Assembly (NCBI GenBank): GCA_021786385.1
Contig: JAJYNJ010000093.1
Span: 32,786 to 68,207, forward strand
Length of the DNA: 35,422 nucleotides
Origin: Chloroflexota bacterium
Lineage (GTDB): Bacteria > Chloroflexota > Limnocylindria > Limnocylindrales > CSP1-4
Direction of reading: 5' to 3'
This document shows, one piece after another, positions 1-12,900 of the stretch; position 1 is the first letter of the stretch, and each line of letters starts with the position of its first letter. A program made the translations under genes and the position numbers. The notes beneath the pieces were generated by a model. It searched no databases and was not told the DNA's origin. It saw nothing but the letters and a program-made list of their open reading frames with translations.

Positions 1-264
1 GTCGTCGTCAAGCCGACACCCCGCGAAGAGATGACCAAGTCGGGCATCGTCCTGCCCGACACAGCCAAGGAGAAGCCCCAGGAGGGGAGCGTCCTCGCCG
101 TGGGCCCCGGCCGCATCCTCGATGATGGCGCGCGCGAGGCGATGGACGTCCAGGTGGGCCAGAAGGTCCTCTACGCCAAATACGCGGGCACCGAGTTCAA
201 GGTGGATGGCGAGGAGTACCTCATCATCAGCCAGAAAGACATCCTCGCGATCGTCGAGGAGTAG
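1..264 (+). CDS. groES: Co-chaperonin GroES (5'-truncated by window edge)
   Basis: This is the GroES co-chaperonin, the heptameric lid of the GroEL folding chamber in the cytoplasm. The reading frame is open from base 1, so roughly the first ten residues lie outside the window; the ATG at 31 is internal. The mobile-loop segment [16 protein letters not shown], the roof segment [12 protein letters not shown] and the ending DILAIVEE match the family well. groEL follows 81 bp downstream, the usual groES-groEL operon order. A second, divergent GroES lies at 27305-27604, so this copy is the likely housekeeping partner of GroEL. Identity is certain; only the start is unseen. Confidence 0.96.
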   Translation, partial: VVVKPTPREEMTKSGIVLPDTAKEKPQEGSVLAVGPGRILDDGAREAMDVQVGQKVLYAKYAGTEFKVDGEEYLIISQKDILAIVEE

Positions 265-1965
<1,701 letters not shown>

Positions 1966-1984
1966 TCCGCGTCGTACCCTGCTG

Positions 1985-2016
1985 CGAAGCCCGGGCCACC
2001 ACCAGCCCGGGCTTCG
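1985..2016 (+). terminator. Hairpin terminator after groEL
   Basis: A perfect 12-bp stem (1985-1996 pairing with 2005-2016, CGAAGCCCGGGC with its complement) encloses an 8-nt loop. It begins 20 nt after the groEL stop codon. The downstream strand is only mildly T-rich (TGCTGTCTGCC), so it resembles a factor-assisted or GC-rich intrinsic terminator. It separates the groES-groEL operon from pcrA. Confidence 0.7.
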
Positions 2017-2105
2017 TGCTGTCTGCCCTCCTGGCGCCGGGCTGCCCGCGGACTCCCGTGTCCCCCGGACCTCCCGATGCCGATCGGTCCGCGAGAGGTG
2101 CCCGG

Positions 2106-2117
2106 TAGAATGGGCGC
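2106..2117 (+). promoter_or_regulatory. Leaderless-type -10 box of pcrA
   Basis: TAGAAT (2106-2111) is followed by exactly six bases and then the GTG start at 2118. No Shine-Dalgarno sequence precedes this start, and no clear -35 is visible. The arrangement is that of promoters giving leaderless transcripts beginning at the start codon. The same spacing occurs before gatC and at the ATG upstream of dnaE. Confidence 0.5.
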
Positions 2118-4883
2118 GTGAGCTTCCCCCGACCAGACCAGCTCAGCGCGCGCGTCACCGCACCAGAGGGCCCCCCCGGCAACCCCCCTTCCGAGCAGTC
2201 CGACGAGCCGCCCTGGCCGACCGACGCGCACGACTCGTTGCCCGACGAGCGCGACCCGGAGGACGCCAACCCTGAGGACGCCGGTCCGTGGGGCGCGCTC
2301 GGCGCCGACACCAGCGCCCCGACGCGGGACCGCAGCCTGGCGTCGACGGCCGCGAGCAGGGAGGCTCTCGCGACGCAGATCCTGGCGCGTCTCAACCCCG
2401 AACAGGCCCGCGCGGTGACGACCGCGGATGGGCCGATCCTGATCCTTGCCGGCGCCGGCTCTGGCAAGACGCGCGTGCTGGCGCACCGGGTCGCCTACCT
2501 GATCGGCGTGCGCGGCGTGCGTCCCTGGCAGATCCTCGCGGTCACCTTCACCAACAAGGCCGCGGCCGAGATGCGCGAGCGGATCCTTGGGCTGGTTGGC
2601 GGGGACGGCCGTGACGTCGCGATGGGCACGTTCCACGCGCTCTGCGCGCGGGTGCTCCGGCGCGACGGTCCAGCGATCGGCGTGGACCCGCGCTTCACGA
2701 TCTACGACCAGGACGACCAGGTCGGGCTGATGCGGCAGGTCCTGCGTGACCTGGACCTGCCGGGTACCGGCGAGACCCGTCCGGCCGCCGTCCTCGGGTT
2801 GATCGGGCGCTGGAAGAACGACCTGGTCGGGCCCGACGAGGCCGCGGAAGCCGCGCGCACGCACCACGAGCGGCTGGCCGCGAAGGCGTACCGACGCTAC
2901 CAGGCGCGTCTGGACGAGGCCAACGCGCTGGACTTCGACGACCTCCTCGTCGACGGGCTGCGCCTCTTCGAGGAGGCGCCGGAGGTGCTGGCGCGCTACC
3001 AGGACCGCTGGCGCTACGTGCACGTGGACGAGTACCAGGACACCAATCGTGCACAGTACCTCTGGATCCGGCACCTGGCCGCCCGGCACCGCAACCTCGC
3101 GGTCGTCGGCGACGACGACCAGAGCATCTACAGCTGGCGCGGGGCAGACCTCCGCAACATCCTCGACTTCGAGCGCGACTACCCGGACGCCACGGTGGTC
3201 AAGCTCGAGCAGAACTACCGCTCCACCCAGCGCATCCTGGAGGCGGCGCACGCGGTCGTCTCGCGCAACGCCGAGCGCACCGACAAGAAGCTCTGGACGA
3301 CCAACCCGCAGGGCGTGCTGATCGAGCGGTTCGAGGCCGACTCCGAGGACGAGGAGGCCGACTGGATCGCCCGCCAGATCGATGCGCTGGTGCGCGGCCG
3401 CGGGGCCGGCGGGTCCGCCGTGGCCAGCCGTGCAGACGAGGACGACGCGCGGCCGTACGCGCTGCGCGACATCGCGGTGATGTACCGCACCAACGCCCAG
3501 AGCCGGCCGATCGAGGAGGCGTTCCTGCGCTGGGGACTGCGCTACCAGCTGGTGGGTGGTACGCGCTTCTACCAGCGCCGTGAGGTCAAGGACGCGCTGG
3601 CGTATCTCCGGGTGCTCCGTAACGATCACGATCAGATCGCGTTCGAGCGGATCCTCAACGTGCCGCCGCGCGGGATCGGCGCACGGACGCTCGAGGAGCT
3701 GCGGCAGCTCGCTGCTTCCCGCGGCGGGAACGCCTGGGAGGCCGTGCTCGCGGCGGCGGAGTTGCCATCAGTGGCTCCGCGTGTGCGGCATGCGCTCTCG
3801 GACTTCGGTGGCCTGATCGGCCGGCTGCGGGCGCGGATCGAGATCCTGCCGTTGCCGCAGCTGCTCGACGAAGTCCTGGAGCAATCGGGATATCGCGCGA
3901 TGCTGCACGATGGCACCGCTGAAGGCGAGGAGCGCTGGGCGAACCTGCTCGAGCTGCGCGAGGTGGTGGAGCGCTACGCCGACCTCGCGCCCGGGGACGC
4001 CCTCGACCGCCTGCTGGAGGAGACCGCCCTGGTGGCCGACCAGGACACCTGGGACCGGGACGCCGATGCGGCGACGCTCATCACGCTGCACGCTGCGAAG
4101 GGGCTCGAGTTCCCGATCGTCTTCATCAGCGGCATGGAGGAGGGCGTCCTGCCGCACAGCCGTTCGCTCGACGATGAGCGGCAGATGGCCGAGGAGCGAC
4201 GGCTCGCGTATGTCGGGATGACCCGCGCGATGCACCGGCTCTACCTGAGCCACGCCGCCTCGCGGGTGACGTTCGGGCGCGGCGGTTTCTCGGTGCCGAG
4301 CCGGTTCTTGCTCGAGATCCCCCAGGGCCTGCTGCACGCGCCGGCGCTCGTCGCGCCAGACGCCTGGGACGACGACCAGCGCCCGGCCGAGGAGCGGACG
4401 GGCGGGGTACTCGATCTGGACGTGGTCTTCGGGCGCGGCAGAGGCGCGGCCCGGCGGACGGTGCAGCGCACGATCGGCCCGCGGCACTTGCCGCCCGGCG
4501 GGGGGTACACGGCTCCCCCGGGCGCGCCGCCGCCAGGGAGACCGTTCCGGCCGTCGCGGGATCTGGACGCGCGACGTGCCGCGTACTACCGGGCGACCGA
4601 GCGCAGGCCGGCAGCAGGCGTTGACGGGCGCAGCACCGAGACCGCCGCGGCGCCGGCGGTGCAGGGACCCGCGACCGTGCCGCGCCCGGTGCCGCCGCGC
4701 GCCATCATCCCCGGCGAGCGCCGCTTCCGCGATGGCGACCGCGTGCGCCACCCGGCATTCGGCGAGGGGACCGTCGTCAGCTCGCGGCTGACACGCGACG
4801 ACGAGGAGGTGACGGTGGCCTTCCCGCGACGCGGGGTGAAGGTGTTGCTGGCGAGCCTGGCCAACCTCGAGTTGCTCGGCTGA
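2118..4883 (+). CDS. pcrA: ATP-dependent DNA helicase, UvrD/PcrA family
   Basis: This is a superfamily 1A 3'-5' DNA helicase acting in DNA repair and replication restart, 921 residues. Walker A is AGAGSGKT at residues 111-118. The motifs AVTFTNKAAAEMRER, HVDEYQDTN (motif II), VVGDDDQSIYSWRGA (motif III), QNYRST, TLHAAKGLEFP and VAYVGMTRA-type motif VI (here LAYVGMTRA) follow in the standard order. The last 50 residues (RFRDGDRVRHPAFGEGTV onward) match the PcrA C-terminal Tudor-like domain that contacts RNA polymerase. It is longer than typical PcrA because of an 85-residue acidic, proline-rich N-terminal extension and a Pro/Arg-rich linker before the Tudor-like tail. The GTG start at 2118 is supported by a -10 box 6 nt upstream; a start nearer residue 80 is possible but has no ribosome binding site evidence. 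Confidence 0.95.
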   Translation: MSFPRPDQLSARVTAPEGPPGNPPSEQSDEPPWPTDAHDSLPDERDPEDANPEDAGPWGALGADTSAPTRDRSLASTAASREALATQILARLNPEQARAVTTADGPILILAGAGSGKTRVLAHRVAYLIGVRGVRPWQILAVTFTNKAAAEMRERILGLVGGDGRDVAMGTFHALCARVLRRDGPAIGVDPRFTIYDQDDQVGLMRQVLRDLDLPGTGETRPAAVLGLIGRWKNDLVGPDEAAEAARTHHERLAAKAYRRYQARLDEANALDFDDLLVDGLRLFEEAPEVLARYQDRWRYVHVDEYQDTNRAQYLWIRHLAARHRNLAVVGDDDQSIYSWRGADLRNILDFERDYPDATVVKLEQNYRSTQRILEAAHAVVSRNAERTDKKLWTTNPQGVLIERFEADSEDEEADWIARQIDALVRGRGAGGSAVASRADEDDARPYALRDIAVMYRTNAQSRPIEEAFLRWGLRYQLVGGTRFYQRREVKDALAYLRVLRNDHDQIAFERILNVPPRGIGARTLEELRQLAASRGGNAWEAVLAAAELPSVAPRVRHALSDFGGLIGRLRARIEILPLPQLLDEVLEQSGYRAMLHDGTAEGEERWANLLELREVVERYADLAPGDALDRLLEETALVADQDTWDRDADAATLITLHAAKGLEFPIVFISGMEEGVLPHSRSLDDERQMAEERRLAYVGMTRAMHRLYLSHAASRVTFGRGGFSVPSRFLLEIPQGLLHAPALVAPDAWDDDQRPAEERTGGVLDLDVVFGRGRGAARRTVQRTIGPRHLPPGGGYTAPPGAPPPGRPFRPSRDLDARRAAYYRATERRPAAGVDGRSTETAAAPAVQGPATVPRPVPPRAIIPGERRFRDGDRVRHPAFGEGTVVSSRLTRDDEEVTVAFPRRGVKVLLASLANLELLG

Positions 4884-4912
4884 ACAGCGACTCCGGGCAA
4901 TCCGTACCATGA

Positions 4913-7228
<2,316 letters not shown>

Positions 7229-7244
7229 GACGGGAAGGGAACGG

Positions 7245-7296
7245 GCCGCCGCGGGCGCCGTCCGGTATCAGCCGCCGCGGGCGCCGTCCGGTATCA
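7245..7296 (+). repeat. 26-bp tandem duplication carrying the gatC promoter
   Basis: Positions 7245-7270 and 7271-7296 are identical and directly adjacent (beginning GCCGCCGCGGG and ending CCGGTATCA). Each copy ends in a TATCA -10-like box. Only the second copy continues as TATCAT at the right distance from the gatC start; the first reads TATCAG. Confidence 0.95.
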
Positions 7297-7303
7297 TCGG
7301 TTC
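7292..7303 (+). promoter_or_regulatory. Leaderless-type -10 box of gatC
   Basis: TATCAT (7292-7297) lies exactly six bases before the gatC ATG at 7304. There is no ribosome binding site in between, so the transcript probably starts at or next to the start codon. The geometry is identical to that at pcrA. Confidence 0.55.
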
Positions 7304-7603
7304 ATGGCCATCCTCTCCCGTGCCGACGTCGCGCACGTCGCGCACCTCGCGCGCCTCGGACTGACCGACGCGGAGCTGACGTTGCTCGAGGGCCAGCTCA
7401 ACCACATCCTGGACCAGTACCGCGTCCTCTCCGAGCTGGACACGACCGCCATCCCGCCCACGGCGCAGACGATCGAGCTCGAGAACATCCTGCGCGAGGA
7501 CACGCCGGGTTCTTCGCTCACGCCCGAGGAGGCGTTGGCAGGGGCACCCGAACGTCAGGGCGACTACTTCGTGGTGCCGGTGGTGGTCGAGGGGGCCGAC
7601 TGA
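7304..7603 (+). CDS. gatC: Asp-tRNA(Asn)/Glu-tRNA(Gln) amidotransferase subunit C
   Basis: GatC is the small stabilising subunit of the GatCAB amidotransferase, which converts mischarged Glu-tRNA(Gln) or Asp-tRNA(Asn) to Gln- or Asn-tRNA in the cytoplasm. The 99 residues have the family pattern: [16 protein letters not shown] at the N-terminus, a central [15 protein letters not shown] helix and a C-terminal segment ending in FVVPVVVE. It begins at an ATG preceded only by a -10 box, so translation is probably leaderless. gatA starts 3 nt after its stop codon. The gene is the promoter-proximal member of gatC-gatA-aminotransferase-gatB. Confidence 0.95.
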   Translation: MAILSRADVAHVAHLARLGLTDAELTLLEGQLNHILDQYRVLSELDTTAIPPTAQTIELENILREDTPGSSLTPEEALAGAPERQGDYFVVPVVVEGAD

Positions 7604-7605
7604 CG

Positions 7606-9189
7606 GTGGGGACGGATCGCCGCCTGACCCGCCTCCGCGCCCACGAGATGGCGCGAGGGCTCCGTGCCGGTGCCTTCAGCGCGCGCGAACTCGTCGATGC
7701 GCACCTGGAGCTCGCCCATGCCACGGACCGTGGCCTGCACGCCTGGCTCTTCCTCGACGACGCGCGGGCCCGGGCCCGCGCCGACCTGGCCGACCGCCGC
7801 CTGGCCGAGGCTCGGCGCGCGGGACCGGAGGCGCTCGCCGCACTCCCGCCGCTCCTCGGCATCCCGGTGGCGCTCAAGGATCTGGTGGTGACCCGCGGTC
7901 AGTCGTCGACCGCTGGGAGCCGCATCCTGCAGGGGTTCGTCGGCCCGTTCGACGCCCACATCGCGGAACGCATCGATGCCGCAGGCGGCGTCGTGCTCGG
8001 CAAGACCAACATGGACGAGTTCGCGATGGGCTCTTCGACCGAACATTCTGCGTGGGGACCCACCGCGAACCCCTGGGATCTCGGCCGTGTGCCGGGCGGC
8101 AGCAGCGGCGGTTCGGCGGCCGCGGTCGCGGCCTACCACTGCGCGGTGGCGATCGGCACCGACACGGGCGGCTCGATCCGCCAGCCGGCCGCCCTCTGCG
8201 GGATCGTCGGAATGAAGCCGACGTACGGGCGCGTCAGCCGCTACGGCATCGTCGCGTTCGCCAGCTCGCTCGACCAGGTCGGGCCGTTCGGGCGCGATGT
8301 GCGCGATGCCGCGGCGCTCCTCCAGACCGTGGCAGGACGCGATGAGCGCGACTCGACGTCGAGCCCGCTCCCGGTCCCCGATTACCTCGCCGATCTGCCC
8401 GCGGACGACGACGCCGCAGCCCGCGCCGTGCGCGGCCTGCGGCTGGGGCTGCCGCGCGAGTACTTCGTGCCCGGTATGGAGCCGGGGGTCGAGGCGCGGG
8501 TGCGCGAAGCGGTGCAGACGCTCGCCTCGGCCGGGGCCGAGATCGTCGACGTCTCGCTGCCGCACACCGACTACGGCCTCGCCACCTACTACATCATCGC
8601 GCCCGCCGAGGCGTCCGCGAACCTGGCCCGGTACGACGGGATCCGCTACGGCTGGTCGGTCCGCGATGGCGATGTGCTGGCGAACTACCTGGCGACGCGG
8701 GGCGCCGGCTTCGGCGATGAGGTCAAGCGGCGCATCATGTTGGGTACGTATGCGCTCTCGGCCGGCTACTACGACGCCTACTACGTCAAGGCCCAGAAGG
8801 TTCGCACGATGATCAAGGGCGACTTCGACGCGGCGTTCGAGCGGGTCGATGCGATCGTGGCGCCCACGAGCCCCAGCGTGGCATTCCCGCTGGGTGCGCG
8901 CCTCGACGATCCGGTGGCGATGTACCTCTCCGACGCGTGCACGCTGCCCGTCAACGTGGCCGGGCTGCCGGGCATCTCGATCCCGTGCGGCCTGTCCGGG
9001 GGTCTGCCGGTCGGGCTCCAGATCATCGGCCGGCCCTGGGACGAGGGGCGGCTCTTCCGGATCGCGCGCGCGTACGAGGCGGTCACGGCCGACGCGGACT
9101 GGCGGCGCCTGGAGCCGTCCGACCTTCCGGCCTTGGCCGACCCGGCGATCCGTCCGCCCCGCCTGCCGGGCGCGACAGCCCAGACCTGA
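7606..9189 (+). CDS. gatA: Asp-tRNA(Asn)/Glu-tRNA(Gln) amidotransferase subunit A
   Basis: GatA is the glutaminase subunit that releases ammonia from glutamine and passes it to GatB. It belongs to the amidase-signature family. The Ser-cisSer-Lys triad is visible as K91 (PVALKDLV), S166 (GGSSGGS) and S190 ([11 protein letters not shown]), with the same 75- and 24-residue spacings as in characterised GatA. The start is the GTG at 7606, 2 nt after the gatC stop; the open frame runs further upstream but that part overlaps ligA and gatC. The length of 527 residues is slightly above the usual 480-490, mostly through the Ala/Arg-rich region at residues 50-80. It is translationally coupled to gatC by its position. 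Confidence 0.96.
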   Translation: MGTDRRLTRLRAHEMARGLRAGAFSARELVDAHLELAHATDRGLHAWLFLDDARARARADLADRRLAEARRAGPEALAALPPLLGIPVALKDLVVTRGQSSTAGSRILQGFVGPFDAHIAERIDAAGGVVLGKTNMDEFAMGSSTEHSAWGPTANPWDLGRVPGGSSGGSAAAVAAYHCAVAIGTDTGGSIRQPAALCGIVGMKPTYGRVSRYGIVAFASSLDQVGPFGRDVRDAAALLQTVAGRDERDSTSSPLPVPDYLADLPADDDAAARAVRGLRLGLPREYFVPGMEPGVEARVREAVQTLASAGAEIVDVSLPHTDYGLATYYIIAPAEASANLARYDGIRYGWSVRDGDVLANYLATRGAGFGDEVKRRIMLGTYALSAGYYDAYYVKAQKVRTMIKGDFDAAFERVDAIVAPTSPSVAFPLGARLDDPVAMYLSDACTLPVNVAGLPGISIPCGLSGGLPVGLQIIGRPWDEGRLFRIARAYEAVTADADWRRLEPSDLPALADPAIRPPRLPGATAQT

Positions 9190-9205
9190 CCTCGGAGGAG
9201 CGACG

Positions 9206-10414
9206 ATGTCCAGCGAGACCAGCGCGACCCAGACCCGCTCCCGCCTCGCCGCTCGGGTGGCGGCCGTGCCCGCGTCTGGGATCCGCAGGTTCTTCGACGT
9301 GATCGCGACGATGCCCGAGGTGATCTCGCTCGGGGTCGGTGAGCCCGACTTCGCGACGCCCGAGCCGATCGTCCGGGCAGGGATTCGCTCGCTCGAGGCG
9401 GGGCGTACGCACTACACCAGCAACTACGGCACGCTCGAGTTGCGGCGCGCCATCGCCGGCGACCTCGAGCGGCGCTACGGCGTCTCCTACGAGGCGGGCA
9501 CCGAGATCCTCATGACCGTCGGCGCATCCGAGGCGGTCTCCGTCACGATGACCGCGCTGGTCGATCCCGGGGATGAGGTGCTCCTCCACGAGCCTTCGTA
9601 CGTGGCGTACATGCCGGCGGTGGTCTTCGCCGGCGGCACGACCGTCCATCTCCCGACGCGGGCCGCTGACGGGTTCGCGCTCGACCCCGACGAGGTGGAG
9701 CGCCGGGTCACGCCGCGCTCGAAGGTGCTCTTCCTCGGTTATCCCTGCAACCCGACCGGTGCCGTGCTGCCGCCCGAGGTGCTCCGTGCCCTCGCCGAGA
9801 TCGCCCGCCGCCACGATCTGCTCGTGGTCAGCGACGAGATCTACGCGCGCCTCGTCTACGACGGCCATCACCACGAGCCGATCTCCGCCCTGCCCGGGAT
9901 GAAGGAGCGCACGGTGCTCATCGGCGGCTTCTCGAAGGCGTACGCGATGACCGGTTGGCGGATCGGCTACATCTGCGCGCCGCGCGAGCTCCTGGAGGGG
10001 ATCGTCAAGGTGCACCAGTACGCGATCATGTGCGCGTCGACGACCGCGCAGGACGCAGCAGCGGTGGCGTTGCGCGACGCCGAGTCCGACGTGCAGCGGA
10101 TGCTCGCCGAGTACGACCGACGGCGACGCATGTTCGTGGCGGGGCTCAACCAGATCGGCCTCCCGACGGTCGACCCGCTCGGCGCGTTCTACGCGTTCCC
10201 GAACGTCGCGGTGACCGGCCTGAACGGCGACGAGTTCAGCGAGCGGCTCCTCTTCGAGGAGCACGTCGCGGTGGTGCCCGGCGATGCCTTCGGGCCATCG
10301 GGGGCCGGGCACGTGCGCATGTGCTACGCCACGAGCTACGAGCAGCTCGAGGAGGCGCTGCTGCGGATCGGGCGGTTCGTGGCCCGGCTGCGACGAGCGC
10401 CGCGCGATGGCTGA
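9206..10414 (+). CDS. Pyridoxal-phosphate aminotransferase, class I/II (aspartate/aromatic type)
   Basis: This is a fold-type I PLP aminotransferase of 402 residues, expected to transfer the amino group of an amino acid such as aspartate, alanine or an aromatic amino acid to a 2-oxo acid. The ISLGVGEPDFATPEPI N-terminus, YTSNYG, NPTGA, VSDEIYARLVYDG and the Schiff-base lysine in GGFSKAYAMTGWRIGY (about K244) are all present. The ATG at 9206 has a strong GGAGGAG site 5 nt upstream. It sits between gatA (16 bp upstream) and gatB (8-bp overlap), so it is co-expressed with the amidotransferase. Substrate specificity cannot be read from the sequence; production of aspartate or glutamate-family amino acids would suit the neighbours but is inference. 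Confidence 0.92.
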   Translation: MSSETSATQTRSRLAARVAAVPASGIRRFFDVIATMPEVISLGVGEPDFATPEPIVRAGIRSLEAGRTHYTSNYGTLELRRAIAGDLERRYGVSYEAGTEILMTVGASEAVSVTMTALVDPGDEVLLHEPSYVAYMPAVVFAGGTTVHLPTRAADGFALDPDEVERRVTPRSKVLFLGYPCNPTGAVLPPEVLRALAEIARRHDLLVVSDEIYARLVYDGHHHEPISALPGMKERTVLIGGFSKAYAMTGWRIGYICAPRELLEGIVKVHQYAIMCASTTAQDAAAVALRDAESDVQRMLAEYDRRRRMFVAGLNQIGLPTVDPLGAFYAFPNVAVTGLNGDEFSERLLFEEHVAVVPGDAFGPSGAGHVRMCYATSYEQLEEALLRIGRFVARLRRAPRDG

Positions 10415-11891
10415 GACGGCGCTACCCGGCCCGGCCGCGGCGGGCGCCACTCGCTGGGAGGCGGTCATCGGGATCGAGGTCCACGCGCAGCTGCGCACGG
10501 CCTCGAAGATGTTCTGTCGCTGCTCGACCGACCTGCGCGACGCGCGCCCGAACAGCCGGACCTGTCCGGTCTGCCTGGGGTTGCCGGGAGTCCTCCCCGT
10601 GATCAACCGCCGGGCGGTCGAGCTCGTGCTCGCCACAGGGATCGCGATCGAGGCGGAGATCGCGCCCGTGACGCGCTGGGACCGCAAGAACTACTTCTAC
10701 CCGGACCTTCCAAAGGGCTACCAGATCAGCCAGTACGACCTGCCGCTGGCGTCCCACGGCCGGCTTACGTTCGACACGAGCGAGGGACCGTGCACGGTCC
10801 GCATCCGGCGGGCGCACTTGGAGGAGGACACGGCTCGCCTGCAGCACACCACCGACGAGCTGGGCCGGCGCATCAGTCTCGTCGACTTCAATCGCTCCGG
10901 GCTGCCGCTGATGGAGGTCGTCACCGAGGCCGATATCCGGACGGCCGAGCAGGCGCGCCGTTACGCCGAGGAGCTGCGTCTGCTGCTGCGCACGATCGGC
11001 GCCTCCGACGCGGAGATGGAGAACGGCCAGCTGCGGGTCGAGGCGAACGTCTCGCTGCGGCCGGTCGGGCGCGAAGAGTTCGGGACGCGCGTCGAGGTCA
11101 AGAACATGAACTCGTTCCGTGCGGTCGAGCGGGCGATCGCGTTCGAGATCGAGCGGCAGGGGCGCGCGCTCGAGGCGGGCGAGGTCCTCGTGCAGGAGAC
11201 GCGCGGCTGGGACGATGTGCGCAACGAGACGTACCGCATGCGGGTCAAGGAATACTCCGACGACTACCGCTACTTTCCGGAGCCCGACCTGCCCCCGCTG
11301 CGGGCCGACCCGGCGTGGCTCGACTCGATCCGCGCGTCGCTCCCCGAGCTGCCCGCGGCGCGACGGGCGCGCTACGTGGCGGAGCTCGGCCTCTCGCCCT
11401 ACGATGCCGGTGTGATCGTCGGCGATCCCGCAGCCAGTGCGCTCTTCGAAGAGGCACTCGCCAACGGCGCGGTCGCACCCAAGGCGCTCGCCAATTGGAT
11501 CACCGGCGAGTACCTGCGGGTGGTGCGGCAGCGCGGCGACGGTGGTCACGCGTCCGGTGCCGAGCTGGCGCACCTTGTGGCGATGGTGGAGGAGGGGCGC
11601 ATTTCCGGGACCAACGCGAAAGAGATCTTCGCGCGCCACGTCGAGGCGGGCGAGCCGGTCGAGCAGATCGTGGCCGCGCTCGGGCTGGCGCAGATCTCGG
11701 ACGCGGACGCGCTCGCCGCTGCCGTGAACGAGGTCCTCGCCGCGCACCAGGCGGCCGTGTCGGATTACCGGGCCGGGAAGCAGCAGGTGGCCGGATTCCT
11801 GGTGGGGCAGGTCATGAAGGCGACGCGCGGCCAGGCGAACGCCGCCATCGTGCAGCGGTTGATCCGCGAGCGGCTGGAGGGCGGCGAGTGA
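10407..11891 (+). CDS. gatB: Asp-tRNA(Asn)/Glu-tRNA(Gln) amidotransferase subunit B
   Basis: GatB is the tRNA-binding kinase and transamidase subunit of GatCAB. The 494 residues begin with EAVIGIEVHAQLRT, followed by zinc-site cysteines (MFCRCS and TCPVCLGLPG), the signature YFYPDLPKGYQISQYD, and the C-terminal YqeY-like tail that clamps the tRNA elbow. The ATG at 10407 overlaps the last 8 bases of the aminotransferase gene; the open frame continues upstream but without family similarity. It completes the set gatC, gatA and gatB in one operon, which implies that this organism uses the indirect route to Gln-tRNA and/or Asn-tRNA. Confidence 0.96.
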   Translation: MAETALPGPAAAGATRWEAVIGIEVHAQLRTASKMFCRCSTDLRDARPNSRTCPVCLGLPGVLPVINRRAVELVLATGIAIEAEIAPVTRWDRKNYFYPDLPKGYQISQYDLPLASHGRLTFDTSEGPCTVRIRRAHLEEDTARLQHTTDELGRRISLVDFNRSGLPLMEVVTEADIRTAEQARRYAEELRLLLRTIGASDAEMENGQLRVEANVSLRPVGREEFGTRVEVKNMNSFRAVERAIAFEIERQGRALEAGEVLVQETRGWDDVRNETYRMRVKEYSDDYRYFPEPDLPPLRADPAWLDSIRASLPELPAARRARYVAELGLSPYDAGVIVGDPAASALFEEALANGAVAPKALANWITGEYLRVVRQRGDGGHASGAELAHLVAMVEEGRISGTNAKEIFARHVEAGEPVEQIVAALGLAQISDADALAAAVNEVLAAHQAAVSDYRAGKQQVAGFLVGQVMKATRGQANAAIVQRLIRERLEGGE

Positions 11892-11958
11892 TCGGTGGCC
11901 CGCGTCGGACCGGGGCGCGTGCCAGCGGGGCGGGGGCGGACGGGGGACGATTCGGTCG

Positions 11959-12231
11959 ATGGGCCCGCTGAACCTCGGCCTGTGGGTCGCCGGTGTCGCG
12001 CTCGTCGCGGCGGCGTACCTGCGGGGTGTGCCCTACTACCGCCGGTACCAGGCCCTGCGCGCACAGCAGGAGAACATCCGCCGCTACGAGACGTGGCGCG
12101 GGCGGCCGACCGAAGCCGGGCCCTCGAGCGCCGACCTGATGGAGGCCGAGCTGCGGCGGCGTGCACGGTCCTGGCTGGTGGCGGGGGTCGTGGGGGCGGC
12201 CCTGATCGTCGCCGGCTTCGCCGTTCGGTAG
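11959..12231 (+). CDS. Small two-helix membrane protein, unknown function
   Basis: A 90-residue open frame is predicted from an ATG 67 bp after gatB. Two hydrophobic helices are visible, LGLWVAGVALVAAAYL near residues 6-21 and WLVAGVVGAALIVAGFAV near 72-89. They are separated by a charged, helical segment rich in Arg and Glu (RRYQALRAQQENIRRYETW). The ribosome binding site is weak. I do not recognise the family. The clear alternation of hydrophobic and charged segments makes it a credible gene rather than a chance frame. Confidence 0.6.
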   Translation: MGPLNLGLWVAGVALVAAAYLRGVPYYRRYQALRAQQENIRRYETWRGRPTEAGPSSADLMEAELRRRARSWLVAGVVGAALIVAGFAVR

Positions 12232-12256
12232 ACGCGCGGCGTCGCAAGCCGGCCGC

Positions 12257-12769
12257 TCAGGCGCGTCCCGCGTCGTCCGCGGCGCGCATGGCCCGGTGTT
12301 CGATCTTCGTGCAGTGGTCCATGACGACCGGCAGTCCGGCGGCGGCGGCGATGCGCGCGGCTTCCCAGTTGACCACGCCCAGCTGCAGCCAGAGCGCGCC
12401 CGCACCGACCGCAACGGCCTCGCGCGCGATCTCCGGGGCGGCTTCGGGGCGACGGAAGACGTCCACGATGTCGAAGCGGCCGGCGGCCCGCGTGGCGCTG
12501 GCCAGGTTGGGGAACGTGGGCCGCCCGAGCACCTCACTGACGGCGGGGTTGATCGGCACGCAGTCGTAGCCGGCCGCCAGCAGGTAGGCCATCACGTCGT
12601 TGGATGGTCGCGCCGGATCGGGCGAAGCGCCCACGATCGCCACGCGGCGCGCCCGCCGCAGCAGTTCCCGTGCCTCCGCGGTGGACGCGAGCCGCACGTC
12701 GCCGCGCCCCTCCTGGAGATCGAGCAGCTCCGCGGCGCGCTCGCGCCCGCGGGCGGCCTCCTCGTTCAT
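12257..12769 (-). CDS. CoA-binding domain protein (YccU-like)
   Basis: This is a stand-alone CoA-binding Rossmann domain protein of 170 residues. The VAIVGASPDPARPSNDVM nucleotide-binding loop, GYDCVPINP, FDIVDVFRRPE and LWLQLGVVNWEAA are the hallmarks of the YccU/CoA-binding family related to succinyl-CoA synthetase alpha. Family members bind CoA or its derivatives, but their physiological role is poorly known. The ATG at 12769 is preferred because a GGAGG site lies 6 nt upstream. A GTG at 12781 would leave no room for a ribosome binding site. It is divergent from the BMP transporter operon, about 100 bp from that promoter. Confidence 0.88.
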   Translation of the reverse strand: MNEEAARGRERAAELLDLQEGRGDVRLASTAEARELLRRARRVAIVGASPDPARPSNDVMAYLLAAGYDCVPINPAVSEVLGRPTFPNLASATRAAGRFDIVDVFRRPEAAPEIAREAVAVGAGALWLQLGVVNWEAARIAAAAGLPVVMDHCTKIEHRAMRAADDAGRA

Positions 12770-12869
12770 CGCGTCCTCCACCTCCTGGCCTGCCGCAGGA
12801 AGCGCGACACGGCGCGGGGCGTCACCACGGGTGGCCCGCCGCGGCGCTGCGACCCCTGACGATGCAACC

Positions 12870-12900
12870 TATGATTGCACGGGCCTTCCGGCCGCGTGCA
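12870..12900 (+). promoter_or_regulatory. Promoter and palindromic operator candidate of the BMP transporter operon
   Basis: A good -10 box, TATGAT, lies at 12870-12875. Directly behind it is a 25-bp inverted repeat at 12876-12900: TGCACGGGCC, a TTCC loop, then GGCC, one unpaired G and CGTGCA. The palindrome would cover the transcription start site, where a repressor dimer commonly binds. No convincing -35 box is visible. Confidence 0.45.
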
